Assembly (NCBI GenBank): GCA_037576215.1
Contig: JBANDB010000007.1
Location: 4,309,001 to 4,373,000 of the forward strand
Source: Armillaria gallica
Lineage: Eukaryota > Basidiomycota > Agaricomycetes > Agaricales > Physalacriaceae
DNA length: 64,000 bases
Direction: 5' to 3'
Position numbers and translations under genes: made by a program. The notes under the pieces are model-generated. The model saw only the letters and a list, made by a program, of their open reading frames with translations, was not told where the DNA came from and did not search any database. Below are positions 12,844 through 25,439 of this stretch, one piece after another (the stretch's first letter is position 1; each line of letters opens with the position of its first letter).

Positions 12844-13167
12844 TCTTACTACTGTAACGGGTTTTACTGTGAGCTGACCATTTTAATGTAAGTAAACGGT
12901 ACGTAGCTCATTGAGGATACATCGAAGAGGGAATCGCTACCGCTGAGTTACACCGATTCTCTGGAGGAATCGCCGGAGGAGTGGGAGCTTGCATACGAGA
13001 GCCGAAGAGGAACTGGAATTCACAGGACCAAATGAATAACGAGGATCCGGAATGTGTATATTGACAGATAAATAAATCAACTAGAAGAAAGAGTACGCAG
13101 TAAAACATACCGTCTAAGGCATCTGCCATTGAATGCAGGACGACATGACCCGTCCAAGCAAAAGCCT
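12844..13167. other. spacer between tRNA-like units
   Basis: No gene seen. The sequence separates two tRNA-like units and probably belongs to the same longer repeat, since parts match the flank of the unit at 47,131-47,247. Confidence 0.4.
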
Positions 13168-13275
13168 CGCAACGCACACCCTTCCGCCCTTGGGAGGGCG
13201 CGCGCTCCGATTTCTCTGGCTGGGAGTCGAACCCAATCTTCGCAGCCCGCGCTTCGCCGATATGCCAACAGAGAG
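13168..13275 (-). repeat. tRNA-like (SINE-like) unit 2
   Basis: Minus-strand copy of the unit. It has CTCTCTG at the 5' side, A-box-like TGGCATATCGG, B-box GGTTCGACTCC, a closing CAGAGA, and then the conserved GC-rich hairpin (GCGCGCGCCCTCCC ... GGGCGG). The flank beyond the head, from the GCTGAGTACTTTCAGTGTCG word, is related to the flank of the unit at 47.2 kb, so the repeated unit is longer than the tRNA-like part. Confidence 0.5.
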
Positions 13276-13630
13276 CTGAGTACTTTCAGTGTCGCTGGTT
13301 ACTTATCGCGTGGTGGTTCGTTCAGTTAAATGATCCGCATTTGCGAAATACATGCAGCCTCGAGAGTCTATAGCGTATATGGATCTTGAATCTATGGCTT
13401 AAAGTCATAGTCGTTTTCATTTGAAAAGCGTTGCATATTGTCAGGAGATGGAAAATGAACAGAGGCTACATGCGTCACATAAGAAATCGATAGGTATGAC
13501 GCCGACGATTAAATGAGTCGCGAGGTTCAGAAAGAACCACGAGGGCTTGCCCGGGACTACGGGGGTAGTCAGTGTCCCCAATGATCAGGACAGAAGAAGC
13601 CTGATGCAAAAAGTTTCATGACATATGCCT

Positions 13631-13725
13631 TCCCGCATTGAGAAGGTGTGTGGTGTGATCTCTCACGCACGGAATTGAGCCCAGCGACGGGATGTGATGA
13701 GGACAGTTCTCCGAGAAGCCATTAC
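13631..13725 (-). repeat. tRNA-like (SINE-like) unit 3, degenerate
   Basis: A weak minus-strand copy: CTCTGTAATGGC ... GGGCTCAATTCC ... GAGAGATCACACC, followed by a CACACACCTTCTC remnant of the hairpin arm. The A and B boxes carry several mismatches. It is recognised mainly by its order and by its two neighbours 0.4-0.9 kb away. Confidence 0.4.
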
Positions 13726-13764
13726 AGAGTTGATGCAGGTCCTGCAGTGAATTGTATCAGAGCC

Positions 13765-15560
13765 AGCCTATTATGCACGTAAAGACACCGTCGAAGATGA
13801 AGGTGCGGGCCAGAAACCGAGGCTGGTGCTAAGGAAGCTTGCAATTCCGAAGAGAATTGGAGGAAGATAAGAAGAACGAGGTTCGCTGATGAAAAAAAAT
13901 ATAGGGTGCAATGAGCTAGCTGAATGCGAAGCGAAAAGATGAAACCTACTCATCCAGGACTACACGCCAATACCTCTCGAGAAAAATAAATGTATGGGAC
14001 TCGAACCAGTTCTGCCCGAGATGAGAATTGGTGTATTGACGCTGAAGGAATACAACGAATAACTAGACTTGAAATGGGTCGTCGAGCCGGAAATTGGAAC
14101 AGAGAGAGGATTCGGCCTAGTAAAAAAAACAATGCGCAACACACGCCCTCCCTTCTGAATCTTAGGGAGGGCGCGCGCTGCGATGCCTCTTGCTGGGACT
14201 CGAACACAGCTCGTGAAGCGAATGCCACGCGTCCCCGGTATGTCAACAGAGAGCTGACGGGATGAAGCTTCGTTCGCATTACATGGCATCGTTCATGTAA
14301 ACGCGGAAGCTCATGAACGCTGTGCCCCACGCCGAGGGTGTACAATCGAGTCGATACGGAAGAGCGATGATGAGTCGAAAGACGGATAGAGAAGTCGTTA
14401 GTTGGAAGATAGTCGGTAAAGGTGACTTGTTCAACAGCGGGGGTTCATTGATATAGTGGAGAGAATCTCCACAGAGACCTTGGATGGCGAACGTTATCCG
14501 GGAATACCGTCGATGCCAACTGATAGTCTTGCACGGCTGATGGAGGGAGGGTGAGAGGAAGAGAGTGATGTAAGTTGCGAATCATGTCCAGAAGAGTTAG
14601 GCGTGCGCAGATGGCCGACTGCGCATAAGACTCGTACGTCGGTGAGGGAACATGGCGATAAGGAATAATGGCGATCTGAGGCTTGGTGGAGCTTTTACTG
14701 CCAGGGAACCCACGATATGGGCTGGTTCTATGGGCCACTCTAGAGGGTGTTGGTCGTTCCGGAAAAGCGAGTCCGATAGAGTTTGTGCTCTTCGCCTCAA
14801 ATTATGACTATACAAGTCCTCCAAGGAGTAGGTGCCTGTTCTTTCATTCCATGGACATCAGTCGCAGCTGTTGAGTCCAACTGCGAGGATTCTATCAACC
14901 CTAATTCCTCCTGCTTTTCCAGATCCTCCTCCCGCTCCTTAAAATGCCATACGCGGATGCATGGGTCGATAGGAAGTTTCAGGCGATCGCAAACCTATGG
15001 GATTGGGGTTAAGGCCGAGGTTTGTTCGGGGAAGGGAGATATAACCATACATGCACAGTCGCTGGTCAGTCTCACAGACAACCTATACGGGATGGTAGTC
15101 GATTACATGACGTAGGCGAGCGAGTGCGTGGGTGTCAGACGGGAAAGCTGGCAGCACGACGTGTTGATTTCACGAGATAGAATCAGCTATCAGAGAGAGA
15201 TCCATCTTCCGCCGCAGGAAAAGCGATAGTCTGCATACGCGCGTTAATCAAACAAGGATGAAAGGATGACAGTCTCGACGTACTGCACAAAATTGGTTTC
15301 TTCGGGATGACGTCCAGAGCGAGGGCCACGGAGAGTGAGTGTACACATCCAACCGCGAGTATTATGGTCTCCAAAAACGGGAGCGCTGAGACAGCCGAGT
15401 GGTAGAAAAGGCACAGAGGTCGGTGGCCGTGGTCGATGTGCGGATACCGGGGTACGGTCCGGAGTCCGAAAGTCTGAAAGAGCCCCGACCATCGAGCTAC
15501 TCATGGCTCTGTCGCACATAGACGCTTCTTGGTGCATTATTCATTCTCAGGCGCTTATAT
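13765..15560. repeat. repeat module A, copy 1
   Basis: This stretch is repeated at about 16,780-18,040 and 28,310-29,985. Shared words include 'acaccgtcgaagatgaag', the GCTGTGCCCCACGCC block, 'gaatctccacagagacctt', 'gacaatacaggtcggag'-type phrases and 'caatcaaacgaggat'. Short minus-strand frames align between copies but are broken by stops and shifts, so no functional gene is claimed. A tRNA-like unit lies inside each copy. Confidence 0.65.
14131..14254 (-). repeat. tRNA-like (SINE-like) unit 4
   Basis: Minus-strand unit inside module A copy 1, with TGACATACCGG in place of the A box and GTGTTCGAGTCCC as B box, followed by the hairpin GCGCGCCCTCCC ... GGGAGGGCGTGTGTTGCGC. The T stem is damaged compared with the copy at 28.7 kb. 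Confidence 0.5.
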
Positions 15561-15574
15561 GTTGTTGAGACAAT

Positions 15575-16755
15575 CTTTACTATGCATAGCCTGTGCACCT
15601 ATCTAGCATGCCCTGTCAGCTCAGTTCAGCGTAACCTTGTTGACGCTCCCCCCAATTCACGTTGCATCTGCGACAAATGCTCTTCGGCTCTCGAGCTATG
15701 ATCCTTCCCATAGACTAGGATCACTGAAGCCGTGGCTCAGGACTTCTGCGACCCATTTGAAAGGGCATTTGAACGTGAGTGCATCGCTGGTCCACTGGTG
15801 TATTTTCACTGACCCATTTCTAAGCGGCTTTTGCTCGTTTTATTATGGTTCCTCCTTCCTTTAGCCATGATATTCTGCCTGTCCGCTCGACAACCCATCC
15901 CAAAGTAGAATACACCATCATCGACCATAGTTGCCTTACCACTGGACGCCACCATCGACCATCGTAGACTTGCAAAGAATACCAAGAAGACTATCCGCTC
16001 ATCTTGCTGGACAGCGACCACCGAGCAAGTGCCATTTCTGGTACACAATTCCAGAGGCGACGATGGTGTCGCCAGTTCAGGGAAAAGACACGTCCTGTGT
16101 ATGCCTATCCTCGGCAACATCTTCAAGTGATTCTCCTAAAAGCTCTGCACCACTTTGGTCTTTGCGAACATGCGTAGCAATAAGTTTTGCTTCGCAGACG
16201 TTTTCTGCAAGCGGGAGAGTGATGTTGATCCTCTGCATAATCGAGCGTTGTGGGTGCATAAGTCCCCTCGTAGTGCGTACCCTATTCTCTTAAAGTGCCC
16301 GCTCTGTTTGATTGGTAGATTTATGTGCGCGGACATGTCTTTTACGTGCAGCTATGGACACAGACGACGATTTCAGCCCAGACGGGGTCAGTCTCAGTAT
16401 GGTCTATTACTTGGTTATTCACTAACAACCGAAGGTTTCCACGGAGTCGGGCGTCCCGCACTGCTCTTGATTGGGACGGGTCACTCTGGAACCGGTTCAA
16501 GCTTGCATCGCCAGTGCGAGGCCTCCAAGTTGCCGCTGTGCCTCCTTGCCGACCTTTAAACTGCAGCGCCAAGCCTTCAAGCTTCAAGCTTCAAGCCAGA
16601 AGTTCGCTCCTGCACCCGAAGTTGCCTGCAAAATCATTGCTCTTTGATATCATTCACCCAAGTTTTGCGGTATTTTTCCGTCCGCTGCTATAACTCTGCT
16701 CTATACCAGAAGGCGAATCCTAGATGTCCAGGATGACGACTTGGATCAAGAGATC
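15575..16755. repeat. repeat module B, copy 1, with effector-like relic
   Basis: This is similar to 30,350-31,970. Within it, 15,930-16,090 resembles the 5' part of the effector-like gene at 18.3 kb ('accggacgccacc', 'gacttgcaaagaa', 'aagactatcc'), so module B appears to contain a decayed relative of that gene. A triple AAGCTTC tandem lies at about 16,576-16,598. No intact frame was seen. Confidence 0.6.
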
Positions 16756-16779
16756 TTCCTCGATGGCCTGAAAAAGAAA

Positions 16780-18040
16780 GGACTCCCCCTGGAGTCTGGA
16801 CAAAAGCAATGCGCAACACACGCCCTCCCTACTTGGAGAGGGCGCGCGTTGCGATCCCTCTTGCTGGGAGTCGAACCTAGCTCGCGGAGCGAATGACACG
16901 CGTCGCCGATATGTCAATAGAGAGCTGACAGGATGTCGATGAGGCTTCGCTGGCATTAAGATGCCGTCGTTTACGTGAATGAGCAAGCTCATGTACGCTG
17001 TGCCCCATGCCCAGGGTGTGCAACCGAGTCGATGCGGAAGAGTGATGGAGAGTAGAAAGACGGATGGAAATAGTCACTATAAAGATAGTCCGCAATGGTG
17101 GTGGCCCGCCCCTACAGTGAGGGTTCACTGATATAGTGACGAGAATCTCCGCAGAGAGCTTAGATATAGCGATGTCGAACGTTGTCCGGGAATGTCGTCG
17201 ATACCAACTGATAGTCTTGCGCGGCCCAACTGGACACAGGGACGGAGAGCGATGCGATATTACGAAGCATGTCCAGAAGACTTGAACGGCAACGGATGTC
17301 CGGTTTCGCATGAGACTCGTACGTCTGTGAGAGAACACGGCGACAAGGAATAAGGGTGACCTGTGGTGTCTGAAGCTGAAGCTTTGTGGAGCTTTTATGG
17401 GATCCACGATACGGTCTGGTTCCATGAGCCACTCTGGTGCTGGCCATTCCGGGAAGAGCGATTCCGCCCTTCAATGATGACAATACAGGTCGGAGTAGGC
17501 GCCTGTTCTTTCCTTCCCTGCACATCAGCCACCGTTGGTGGGTCCAGCTGCGACGTCTCTCTCAGCAGCTACTTCTCCAGCTCCTCCTCCTCGCCCGTTA
17601 AATCATGGACGCGGATTCATGGGTGGATAGTAAGTTTGAGGAGATTGGGAGCAAGATCGTGGTTTGTTCGAGGAAGGTATCAGTGATATCTCAGACAGCC
17701 TGTACGAGAAGCTAGTCGATGTGATTCTCTGATCGCAGGAAAATCGAGTCTGCATCCGCGCGTCAATCAAACGAGGATAAAAGGATGACGGACTCGACGC
17801 ACGGTGCAAAGTTGGGTTTTTTAAGACACTGCCTGGAACGACCACGGAGAATGAGTTTACACGTCGAAGCCGCGACCTTAGGAGCGTTGATATGGCCGAG
17901 TAGTGGAAACGCTCGAAGGCCGCTGGTGGTAGTCGACATAGGATACCGGTGTACGGTCCGAAGTCCGAAAATCCGAAACTTTCGACCGGCGCTAGCTCTC
18001 GCCATCCTCCTTCATTGGTGCCGAAATCGAAACCTCATCC
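16780..18040. repeat. repeat module A, copy 2
   Basis: Second A copy, starting close to its tRNA-like unit and ending with a stretch ('accggtgtacggtccgaagtc') that recurs at 29,915 and 44,245. It runs directly into the effector-like pseudogene. No functional frame was recognised. Confidence 0.65.
16809..16926 (-). repeat. tRNA-like (SINE-like) unit 5
   Basis: Minus-strand unit with CTCTCTATTGACATATCGGCGACGC, B-box GGTTCGACTCCC, a closing AAGAGGGA, then the GCGCGCCCTCTCC ... GGGAGGGCGTGTGTTGCGC hairpin. Confidence 0.5.
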
Positions 18041-18305
18041 CAACCGTTCTCTGCTGACTGTGGCTGGTTTCCTGAACGTCATGGTAACTTGTTTACGAGC
18101 TGCGACATGAAAAGAAGAAAATTGAGGGAGCGTGCTGCCAGTGAGACATAAGCAGTCTCAGACCCCAACCCGTCTTTGTCTCTCACCTTGAGCTTGTTGA
18201 TTCTCAGATCCAGAAAAGTAATGTACAATCTTGATGATGCAGAAGGACACTACTGATTTTCAAAAAGGCCTTTTTTTTTCGCTCTCTCCGACTCAGTGTA
18301 CCAGA

Positions 18306-19149
18306 ATGGCCATGCCTGCAATCACCTTTGTAGTCAAATTAGAGGGCATTTTCAAGCGGTATCTACCTCCTAGACGTTCGGCCGTAATTACGGTGCCACC
18401 GGACGCTACCATTGCAGACTTGGAAAGAACGATTATCAAGACTATCCAGTTACCTGGTTGTCCTTTGGTTTTAAAGGCTGATGACGGTCTATACTCATAC
18501 GTCACTACAGAGCCCGCATCCCAAGTACCGAGAACCTCTTATGGCAGGCGTGTCGTGCACGTATATCCTCTGCCACCCCTTCAACTGGTTTCCCTCATAG
18601 GTATACACGAATTACCCTTCGAGACTCCTCTCGACCTTGTGTGTCAAGTCACAGCACTCTTCCATCCCTCCTTACTTCGCGACTCCCCAGTCCGCTTCGG
18701 CACCCCGCTTGAAAGTCGTTATCATGTGGAGTTTTACAGAGCCGCGTCAGCTTTGACTGACGATACTGTCGTTTTGTCTCCGGATTTTGCAACCAATCCA
18801 AATCGTGATGCTCGAGGCCGGATTGACTTTCTCTTGGCGCACAAGAAGTGGGGAATTGAGATTACTATGGACGGAAATCGGTTGGACGGCAGTCATAATC
18901 CGCGACTCGAAAACTACGAGAAACAACTCAGTATATCTTTGTGGACCACCGGGTGACGCGACCGGTACACTCACATCCAAGTACATTTATTCATCGATTC
19001 CCGTTTTCAAACGAGCTCACACGTTCTTTTTGCTACCAGACATTCCGCATCTATATCATGTCGTTTTTGACGACAAGTTCGAAGAATATGTTACCCTCAA
19101 AGGAAGCAGTCTGTCAGTCATATGTCATGGCCGTCTGCTGAAGGTGTAA
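18306..19149 (+). pseudogene. Crinkler-like effector with a PD-(D/E)XK-type nuclease domain, frameshifted
   Basis: The first frame (18,306-18,956) encodes about 217 residues. It starts with a ubiquitin-like or header region and ends with GRIDFLLAHKKWGIEI, which has the D...E spacing of PD-(D/E)XK nucleases fused to Crinkler-type effectors in fungi. The usual final family motif, here IPHLYHVVFDDKFEEY, lies in the next frame (to 19,149). A frameshift or small deletion near 18,920-18,950 therefore breaks the gene. An upstream in-frame ATG exists at 18,231, but similarity between copies begins at about 18,306. No signal peptide was seen. Degenerate relatives lie at 15.9, 31.0, 32.0 and 44.3 kb. 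The family call rests on motif memory and needs a profile search. Confidence 0.5.
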
Positions 19150-19975
19150 GGCCAGCGCTCAGAGCGACTTAACGTTTGTATCAAGAGTGTCGGTTTACAA
19201 CGAGAAGTTTTGTTTTACCCTGGTGCATAAATAGCGCTCGAAGACACTACTAAATACAGCTTGTCCTTCACCGCTGTTGTCACTCGAGAGGTAGCCACTA
19301 CATTAATTTCAAGCACAGATATGGCGTTGACCTTCCTCCGAGTTGTGACCTCTTGGGTGGGTCTGTGCATCCTAGTTGATACCTCATTCGGTGCTAATAA
19401 TCAGTTTCCAGCTTCAGAGACTCGGACAGGGTCTTAGGGTTTTCCCTTCGAACCACAGTGTTTAGTGCTTCCTAAGAAAGATGGGGAGGCACTGCCGCTA
19501 ATAGTAGACCAGCTGAGGCAGTGCGACCGTAGAGTCCAGGCCAGGATAATAGATCCAAAAGCTTACCTGCCTTTTCCTGGTGCTGAGTTTCCTTCATCTT
19601 ACCATTTCTTTTTTGTGAGATTCCGTCTGCGGAGTATCGGGTTATGACCACGGTGTATCTTGTAGTTTTCTTCTCGGAACAGTGACGGTCGCATTATACA
19701 GCATACTTCGGATCGAAGCGGCTGGATAATGTGCGAAGTCGAAGCCTTGATGCTGTAAGACAAGCATTCACCGTGAGGTATACAGTGCCTTTTCTTCTTC
19801 TGCATCCCCATTTTCGAGTGTATGAGCATTAGGATGGACGAAGGGTGAGCCCCCTTCATCATCTTTGGAACATTCGTGCTCATGACATAGAAGGTATCGC
19901 TTCTGTCAGATCAAATGTACGGTCATTTCTAGCTTCGTATCCATGTTCTTTTCGCTCAGCGCACGTATTGACTAG
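19150..19975. repeat. NLR upstream module E, copy 1
   Basis: The 5' flank of NLR copy 1 is related to 34,140-34,813 and 46,490-48,273. Shared words are 'catcctagttgatacctcat', the CAGCATC/CATGATGC blocks near 19,750 and a 'gctcagcgc...tgactagc' segment just before the first coding exon. A short ATGAGCATT...GATGGAC word followed by GGTGAGC near 19,825 is conserved in all three copies and could be a small 5' exon, but its phase does not join to the next exon. Confidence 0.5.
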
Positions 19976-22900
19976 CCATCGAATTACTTAATCTACCCAC
20001 GGCGTTGGATACACGATACTATCGTCTCAAGATCTTTGCGGGGAGTGTCTATAAGAAGACCGATACATATGTCCTGACGACGAAATCCCTGAAGACAACC
20101 CCGATACCCGAGTGGACAATCCGTCTTGATCTGTAAGGGGCACAAACTTACCACTTAAATCTAGCTTATCGCGCATACAGGAGTCAAATCAACGAATCTG
20201 AGAGATTTCAGGTAGAAGTATACTGTCGTCGGGGCGAGGGAAAGTATCAATGCCTCGGTTTTTGTGGAGCATCGATCCGAGATGTTTTGATTGGTAAAAC
20301 TGACAGTGAGTATCTGTAATCTGCACTGTCAGTATGAAATAATTTGCTGCCAGTTATCGTCATGTCCATCGGTAGCATCTCTTCCTACCCCAACGTCTCT
20401 CTGAAGATCTTCAGGGAAGGTGCCTCCGACTATTCTTCGATCACACAACCAGCAAGTGAGGACCAAGTCATGTCGGCCGTACCCCAGAGCGGTCCATCGA
20501 ATACTGCGGATCCCGAAAGTCAGGATACTTCAGACTTGTCGGGTCTGCAACCCGAGACAATCTCTGTGAGGTCTGTGGAAGATTATTGCGCAGCTGCAGG
20601 AGAAGTCGTGGAGGAAACCGTCGAGCCTAATGAACCCTCGGAATGGATCTCCAAATTGATCGATGGTTTCGTTATCATCAAGAGCATGATCGATGCAGTC
20701 AAAGACGTGAGCGGATTCCTTGTGATCAATTTCTAGGTTCTAATTGAGCACTCCTAGGTACATCCTGCTGCCTCAATAGCATGGGGCTTCGTTTGCATTT
20801 GTGTTGATGTGAGTATTAACCTTGTTTAAAGTAAGAAGACTAGTTTACCATACCTTTTCGGATAGATCTTGAAGCAGCAGACAGAACAAGATAAAACTAT
20901 ACTCCGACTGTACAAAGCTATGATCAGAGCTTACCAGGAAGCGAGCGACGACCGCCAGCTGTGGCAGCGAAAACAGTTGGAGCCGATCTATAAGTCATTG
21001 TTCCAGACCACGAATGAGTGTGGGATGTTCATCAAGAAATATACGAACAGAAACTTCATCAGTACGTGCATTGTTCAATTTCGAAAGGGCGATATCTGAG
21101 ACCAATTTTAGAACGCTTCTTTGCCCTGAAGGTGCTACAGAAAGCAGACGAATTCATACAAGGGTTTGCGAATTTACGAGAGCAATTGGATTCTGGTGTA
21201 GCAAGAGACGCACTTGTCGTGACATTGGGTGTTCGAGTCCACGTTGATACGCTTGGTACATCTCTTTGATTGACTCGCAAAGCGCTCTAACCCATTCTGA
21301 TTAGTTATGCAGATGTTGCTTCAACGGCTACAGCCAAAAGGGGAGCTTGGTCCCAAATCAACATGCACGCATGGGACACGCATGGATACGATCAACGCCT
21401 TAATGTCATGGATCTCGGAATGCGACGACGGCGTCCTTTGGTGTAGTGGTCTGGCGGGGACAGGCAAAAGCTCGCTTGTCGGGACCCTCTATGACCTTCT
21501 GAGCTTTCATACGAGCAGCCGCAGTCGCCTTGCTGCTTTCATTCGTTACGACAGGACCGAATACCGGAACTCGTCAGAACTTATAACGTCCATTGCGTAC
21601 TCTTTGGGCTTGTTTGATCAGCGCATAGGCAATGCCATCGCTAAGGCTTTGGCTGTATGCCGTGCCACAGCTAGAATGCCAGCATCCGAATCACGTAATC
21701 AGTTTCGACTGCTCTTGCAGCAGCCATTGGAGACGATTCCGGAATTACAAGATGAAGGGCCCTTGGTTGTCATCATTGATGGTCTTGATGAAAGTGATGT
21801 GTCGAAAGAGTTGCTGGAACTGCTTGCGGATGGGTTCGGGCCGACACTGCCATTCATGCGGCTCATTGTCTCTAGTCGGCCCGAGGAAAGGATTTCTCGT
21901 GTTTTCAAGCATCACCGGCAAGTCCGTTGCTTTCCGCTGGATACCTCCTCAGACGAGGTGAAACACGATATCAGGCACTTCATCCAGCAAAGGTTTGCCA
22001 GCATCGAAGACAAGAGTGTCTGGGGCATATACAACGAGCAAGATGTCGTCACTCGACTGGCTGAACGGGCGAGCGGGCTGTTCATATGGGCGGCCACAGT
22101 CTGTTCGTTCCTGTGCAATTTTCCCGGTCCCCATAGACTCAAGGTGTTACTCGAAACTACGATTCCAGCAGACGCAATGGCGGCCCTGACGATACTATAT
22201 CGAACCGCGCTGGATACCATCGTGTTGGAAGTATCCGGAACGAAGGAAGATGTCCGACGATGCATTCGTGCAGTACTAGGCGCCTTAATTGTTCGCAAGG
22301 GCAACATGACGGTGCCTATGCTTCCTGAGCTTGTTCTGCAAGAAGGAGACCCTCCAGCGCAGCTCATTGTTGACAAATTAGGAAGTGTGGTACAAGAGGA
22401 TGAAGATGGGGTCCTGGAGCTTATTCACAAATCATTGGATGATTTTCTCCGGGATCATAGCAGATGTGGGGATGAATGGTTTATAGATGTGGAGGAGCAT
22501 GAAAAGGAGCTTGCTCGGCGATGTGTGTTGTCCTTGACAATGTTTTTGGAAAAATTGATGCCACGCAGTGATCACTTTGAGGAGGATCAGGCCCGGCTTC
22601 GTCTTTTATCCTGGGTATCATTCCGTTCAAGAGGGACAGCACAGGCTCTACATCATGTTGTACTGTCCGAGGTTGGAGACTACGTTGTGAACGTTTTAGA
22701 GTGGCATCTCGACGTGTTGGTTGAACTTGAGATTGACGCCTACCGTTCGTTGTTTGAGCGTTACTTCTTACTCTGGGTTGAAATTCTTCCTACATTCCGA
22801 GACGGTCACTACAGACCAAGCTTGTACCGTGTTCACAGAGCGCTACTCAAGATAATTTCCCAGGTCAATGTAAGCTGTTCATGCTCTACGAAAATACAAG

Positions 22901-24304
22901 ACCTTACCGTTGCTTCCACTGTTCAGGCCGAAGTTACGGACCAAAGCCTTCGCACATGTGTTTATCATGCTTTCTCATTCTTGGAGCGTATCCTCGGATT
23001 GGAACAAGACTCTGCATCGGTGTATAAAGGAATATCCGTCTCACCTTCCGACAACTTCATTTGCAGGGACTGGAAAGGCTGTGGTAATGATGCCCCTTTT
23101 GACAAGGAACGCCTGCTAGCTCTAATACCTTGGACTACTACAAGCACCGAAGAGAGCTTGTCTGTATTTCAAGTGTCTCGGTATATTCGATCTGAACACC
23201 CGAGGTACTCTGTCCTAGACTCCGACGGCAGTTCTGTGCTGTTCGATGTTGACACAGGGAAGATAGCGAAATCTGCATCGATGCTTTGCTTCCCTGCTTT
23301 ACCGTCCCATGGCACCATTGCCTATAAAGAGATGGATGCCAGCGTTCAGATCATTAGGCTCATGCATTGGTCACTTCGGGATAAATTTAACTTCTCTCAT
23401 CTTCTACGATACGAAGTCATTGAGACACGCGACAGCAGCAGGCTCGATTTGGGCCATTACATTGACAGTGGTGGTGACTCGGCCATGTTCATCTCTATTG
23501 TCAATACTCAGACCTCTCGCTGCGACAATTACTTATTTCTTGGGTGGTGCCAGCACGGCCAGTACCGTTGCCATGTAGTTCAATATGCACATGGATTAAT
23601 CATTGTTGATAAGGATTCAGGCTCAATACTTGAAATCCAGCCAGGCACTACTGGTAGCAAGAAATGGATAACCCTGGATGGCTGTGTAAATATCCACGGG
23701 TTCACTGTCATGGATGATGGATCTAGGTTACTAGGATGGACGGCAGCCACAGACACGATATTGTTACGGGAATGGGAAACATCGACGGGTGCTCTACGCT
23801 GTAAACGTATATATGGCAGGTTACATAGTCTTTATCGTCCATGGCAATACTGACCTTTGGGATATAGGTTTTCCTGGTTTAGATATCAATTGGACTCGTA
23901 TCGATGAGGTTCGTTGCCAAATGTCGCCCGACGGCTCGAAGGTCGCCATCACCGATGTGACAAGGTGGCAGAAACACGGCGAGACCCAGACGTGCATATT
24001 GGGAATCACGTCGGGATCGCGGATGGATATCACAGACCCTATAGAAGTCATTAAAAATGTTTATGACTTGGCGTGGTTTCCTGATAGCAAGAGAATTGCC
24101 TACTTTCGAAATTGGCTACCGGGTTACGAAGGGAACAAGCCTCTGGATCTCATTGTTCAACAACTTGCGAGCAGAATGAGTACAACGATTCACCGTTGGT
24201 ATACGACTTTTTCACCCCATAGGATCTTAATCACTGCCGACGGGGATAGGCTGATTACTCAGGATGAGGAGTCATTCAGGACATGGGACGTTTCGGATTT
24301 ATAG
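19976..24304 (+). CDS. NACHT-domain NLR (STAND NTPase), copy 1
   Basis: This is a likely non-self recognition or cell-death receptor. Proposed exons are 19,976-20,132, 20,181-20,305, 20,354-20,706, 20,758-20,808, 20,866-21,061, 21,112-21,255, 21,305-about 23,818 and about 23,868-24,304; a 57-nt in-frame intron near 22,870-22,930 is optional. The order is a C2-like N-terminus (TPIPEW...LDL), an acidic linker, a helical segment beginning VHPAASIAW, then NACHT with Walker A GLAGTGKSS, Walker B VVIIDGLDES and sensor SSRPEE. A winged-helix-like part follows, then a degenerate beta-propeller ending TWDVSDL. The position of the initiator ATG seen in copy 2 reads TTG here, so the start is unresolved. 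The last intron joins in frame only with a shifted donor. It may be functional or recently decaying. Confidence 0.7.
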
Positions 24305-24650
24305 TAGCCTTCCGTCCTATGTTTTACACACACTGTGCGTTGTCCAACAATTCCGAAACCATTGAGCGTCAACCTGTTCAAAATTGGGACAAGTATATCA
24401 TGAAGCAAACAGTTCATAAAGTCACAAGTTCAACTGGAAGAAAGGAAGGAAGTTGATTTTATTAGTCGTCCTGACTCCTGCCTCCGTAAGGCTACAGAGA
24501 GTTATATCTACAGATGTCAAACTGCTACGGGACCGAACCTGTCCCACGCTCTTCAAGCTCCCCAGTTAGTAGTGAGCGCTCCCTCATGGTCTCGGCAACG
24601 GGAAGGTGATAGAAGAAACGTAAAATAACAAATGTAAAAGTAGATCGGGA
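24305..24650. other. 3' flank of NLR copy 1
   Basis: No gene seen. This is probably the 3' untranslated and intergenic sequence of the NLR. Confidence 0.4.
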
Positions 24651-25333
24651 TCAATACAATGCAATAGAGTTCCAAAGCGCGAACATGTCATGCACAAAGC
24701 CAGTGGTCGGTTCCACGAGGTCCTTATTCTCGACCAGTCGATGTAGAAGGCTCTCAGGACCGCTTGAACCCATCAGGGTGGGGTAGCTGGTGCGGCGTGC
24801 GGATGACATTGAGAAACAGATCTCGCTGTTCACGAGACGTTTGCTGTGAGCACATGAAAATTTGACATGGACAACGTTCTCTGCATCATCCATGGCACAT
24901 TCTGCAGAGTCACCATTGGCGAGTGAGACCAACCCATTTGCCTCTTTCGATGGCAAGATCGTGGGTGCCAGAGCGGTGTACATGTCAAGGCAACTCTGTG
25001 GGCGGGGATGCGATATTAAGGTGGGAGCGAAAGGACGCCGGAGAGGCGTGCATGTTCTGGTAGCGGGCGAACGTTGTTGACCGTTGAAATTTGAAACGTT
25101 GAGTGTTAGTGAGCATTCCTTGTCATTGATGCATTGATGTGTCATGCAGACAGGTACCGGCGACAGCTCGCTGCAGACCTCGTACGCTCTTTTCGTATTC
25201 TGCTTCCTTCACTAACATCAGGCCAGTCTCGGTAAAGCACGCAAGGGTCTGAACTAATACACCCTTCGTCTTCTTCATCACTGTCACCTTCTCCATGCGG
25301 CACGTCGTCCTCTCGCCAAGAGTCACCATACAA
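24651..25333 (-). CDS. hypothetical protein, tentative
   Basis: Two open minus-strand segments (25,333-25,142 and 25,145-24,651) could be exons of one small gene. The first is acidic (GEGDSDEEDEG). The second is 164 codons ending ALWNSIALY. A candidate donor lies near 25,172 (CGAGGTCTGCAG). No known domain, signal peptide or membrane segment was recognised. The equivalent interval after NLR copy 3 is far shorter and lacks this sequence, so the segment was either inserted here or lost there. It may not be a real gene. Confidence 0.25.
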
Positions 25334-25439
25334 AGACCGTGCTTGCAGTACGAGCGTACGGGTGCGTTTGAAGCGGGTGAATCAAGCTGGGATATTGCTA
25401 ATAGGCTTCAGAGATGTAGTTCGAGTGAATATCAACTCA

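Noticed and set aside
21912..22376. 154-codon open frame antisense to NLR copy 1 (and similar ones at 49,930-50,220 and 36,700-37,023)
   Set aside because: They lie opposite the conserved NACHT exon and recur only because that exon is conserved. Composition and position fit shadows of the real gene.
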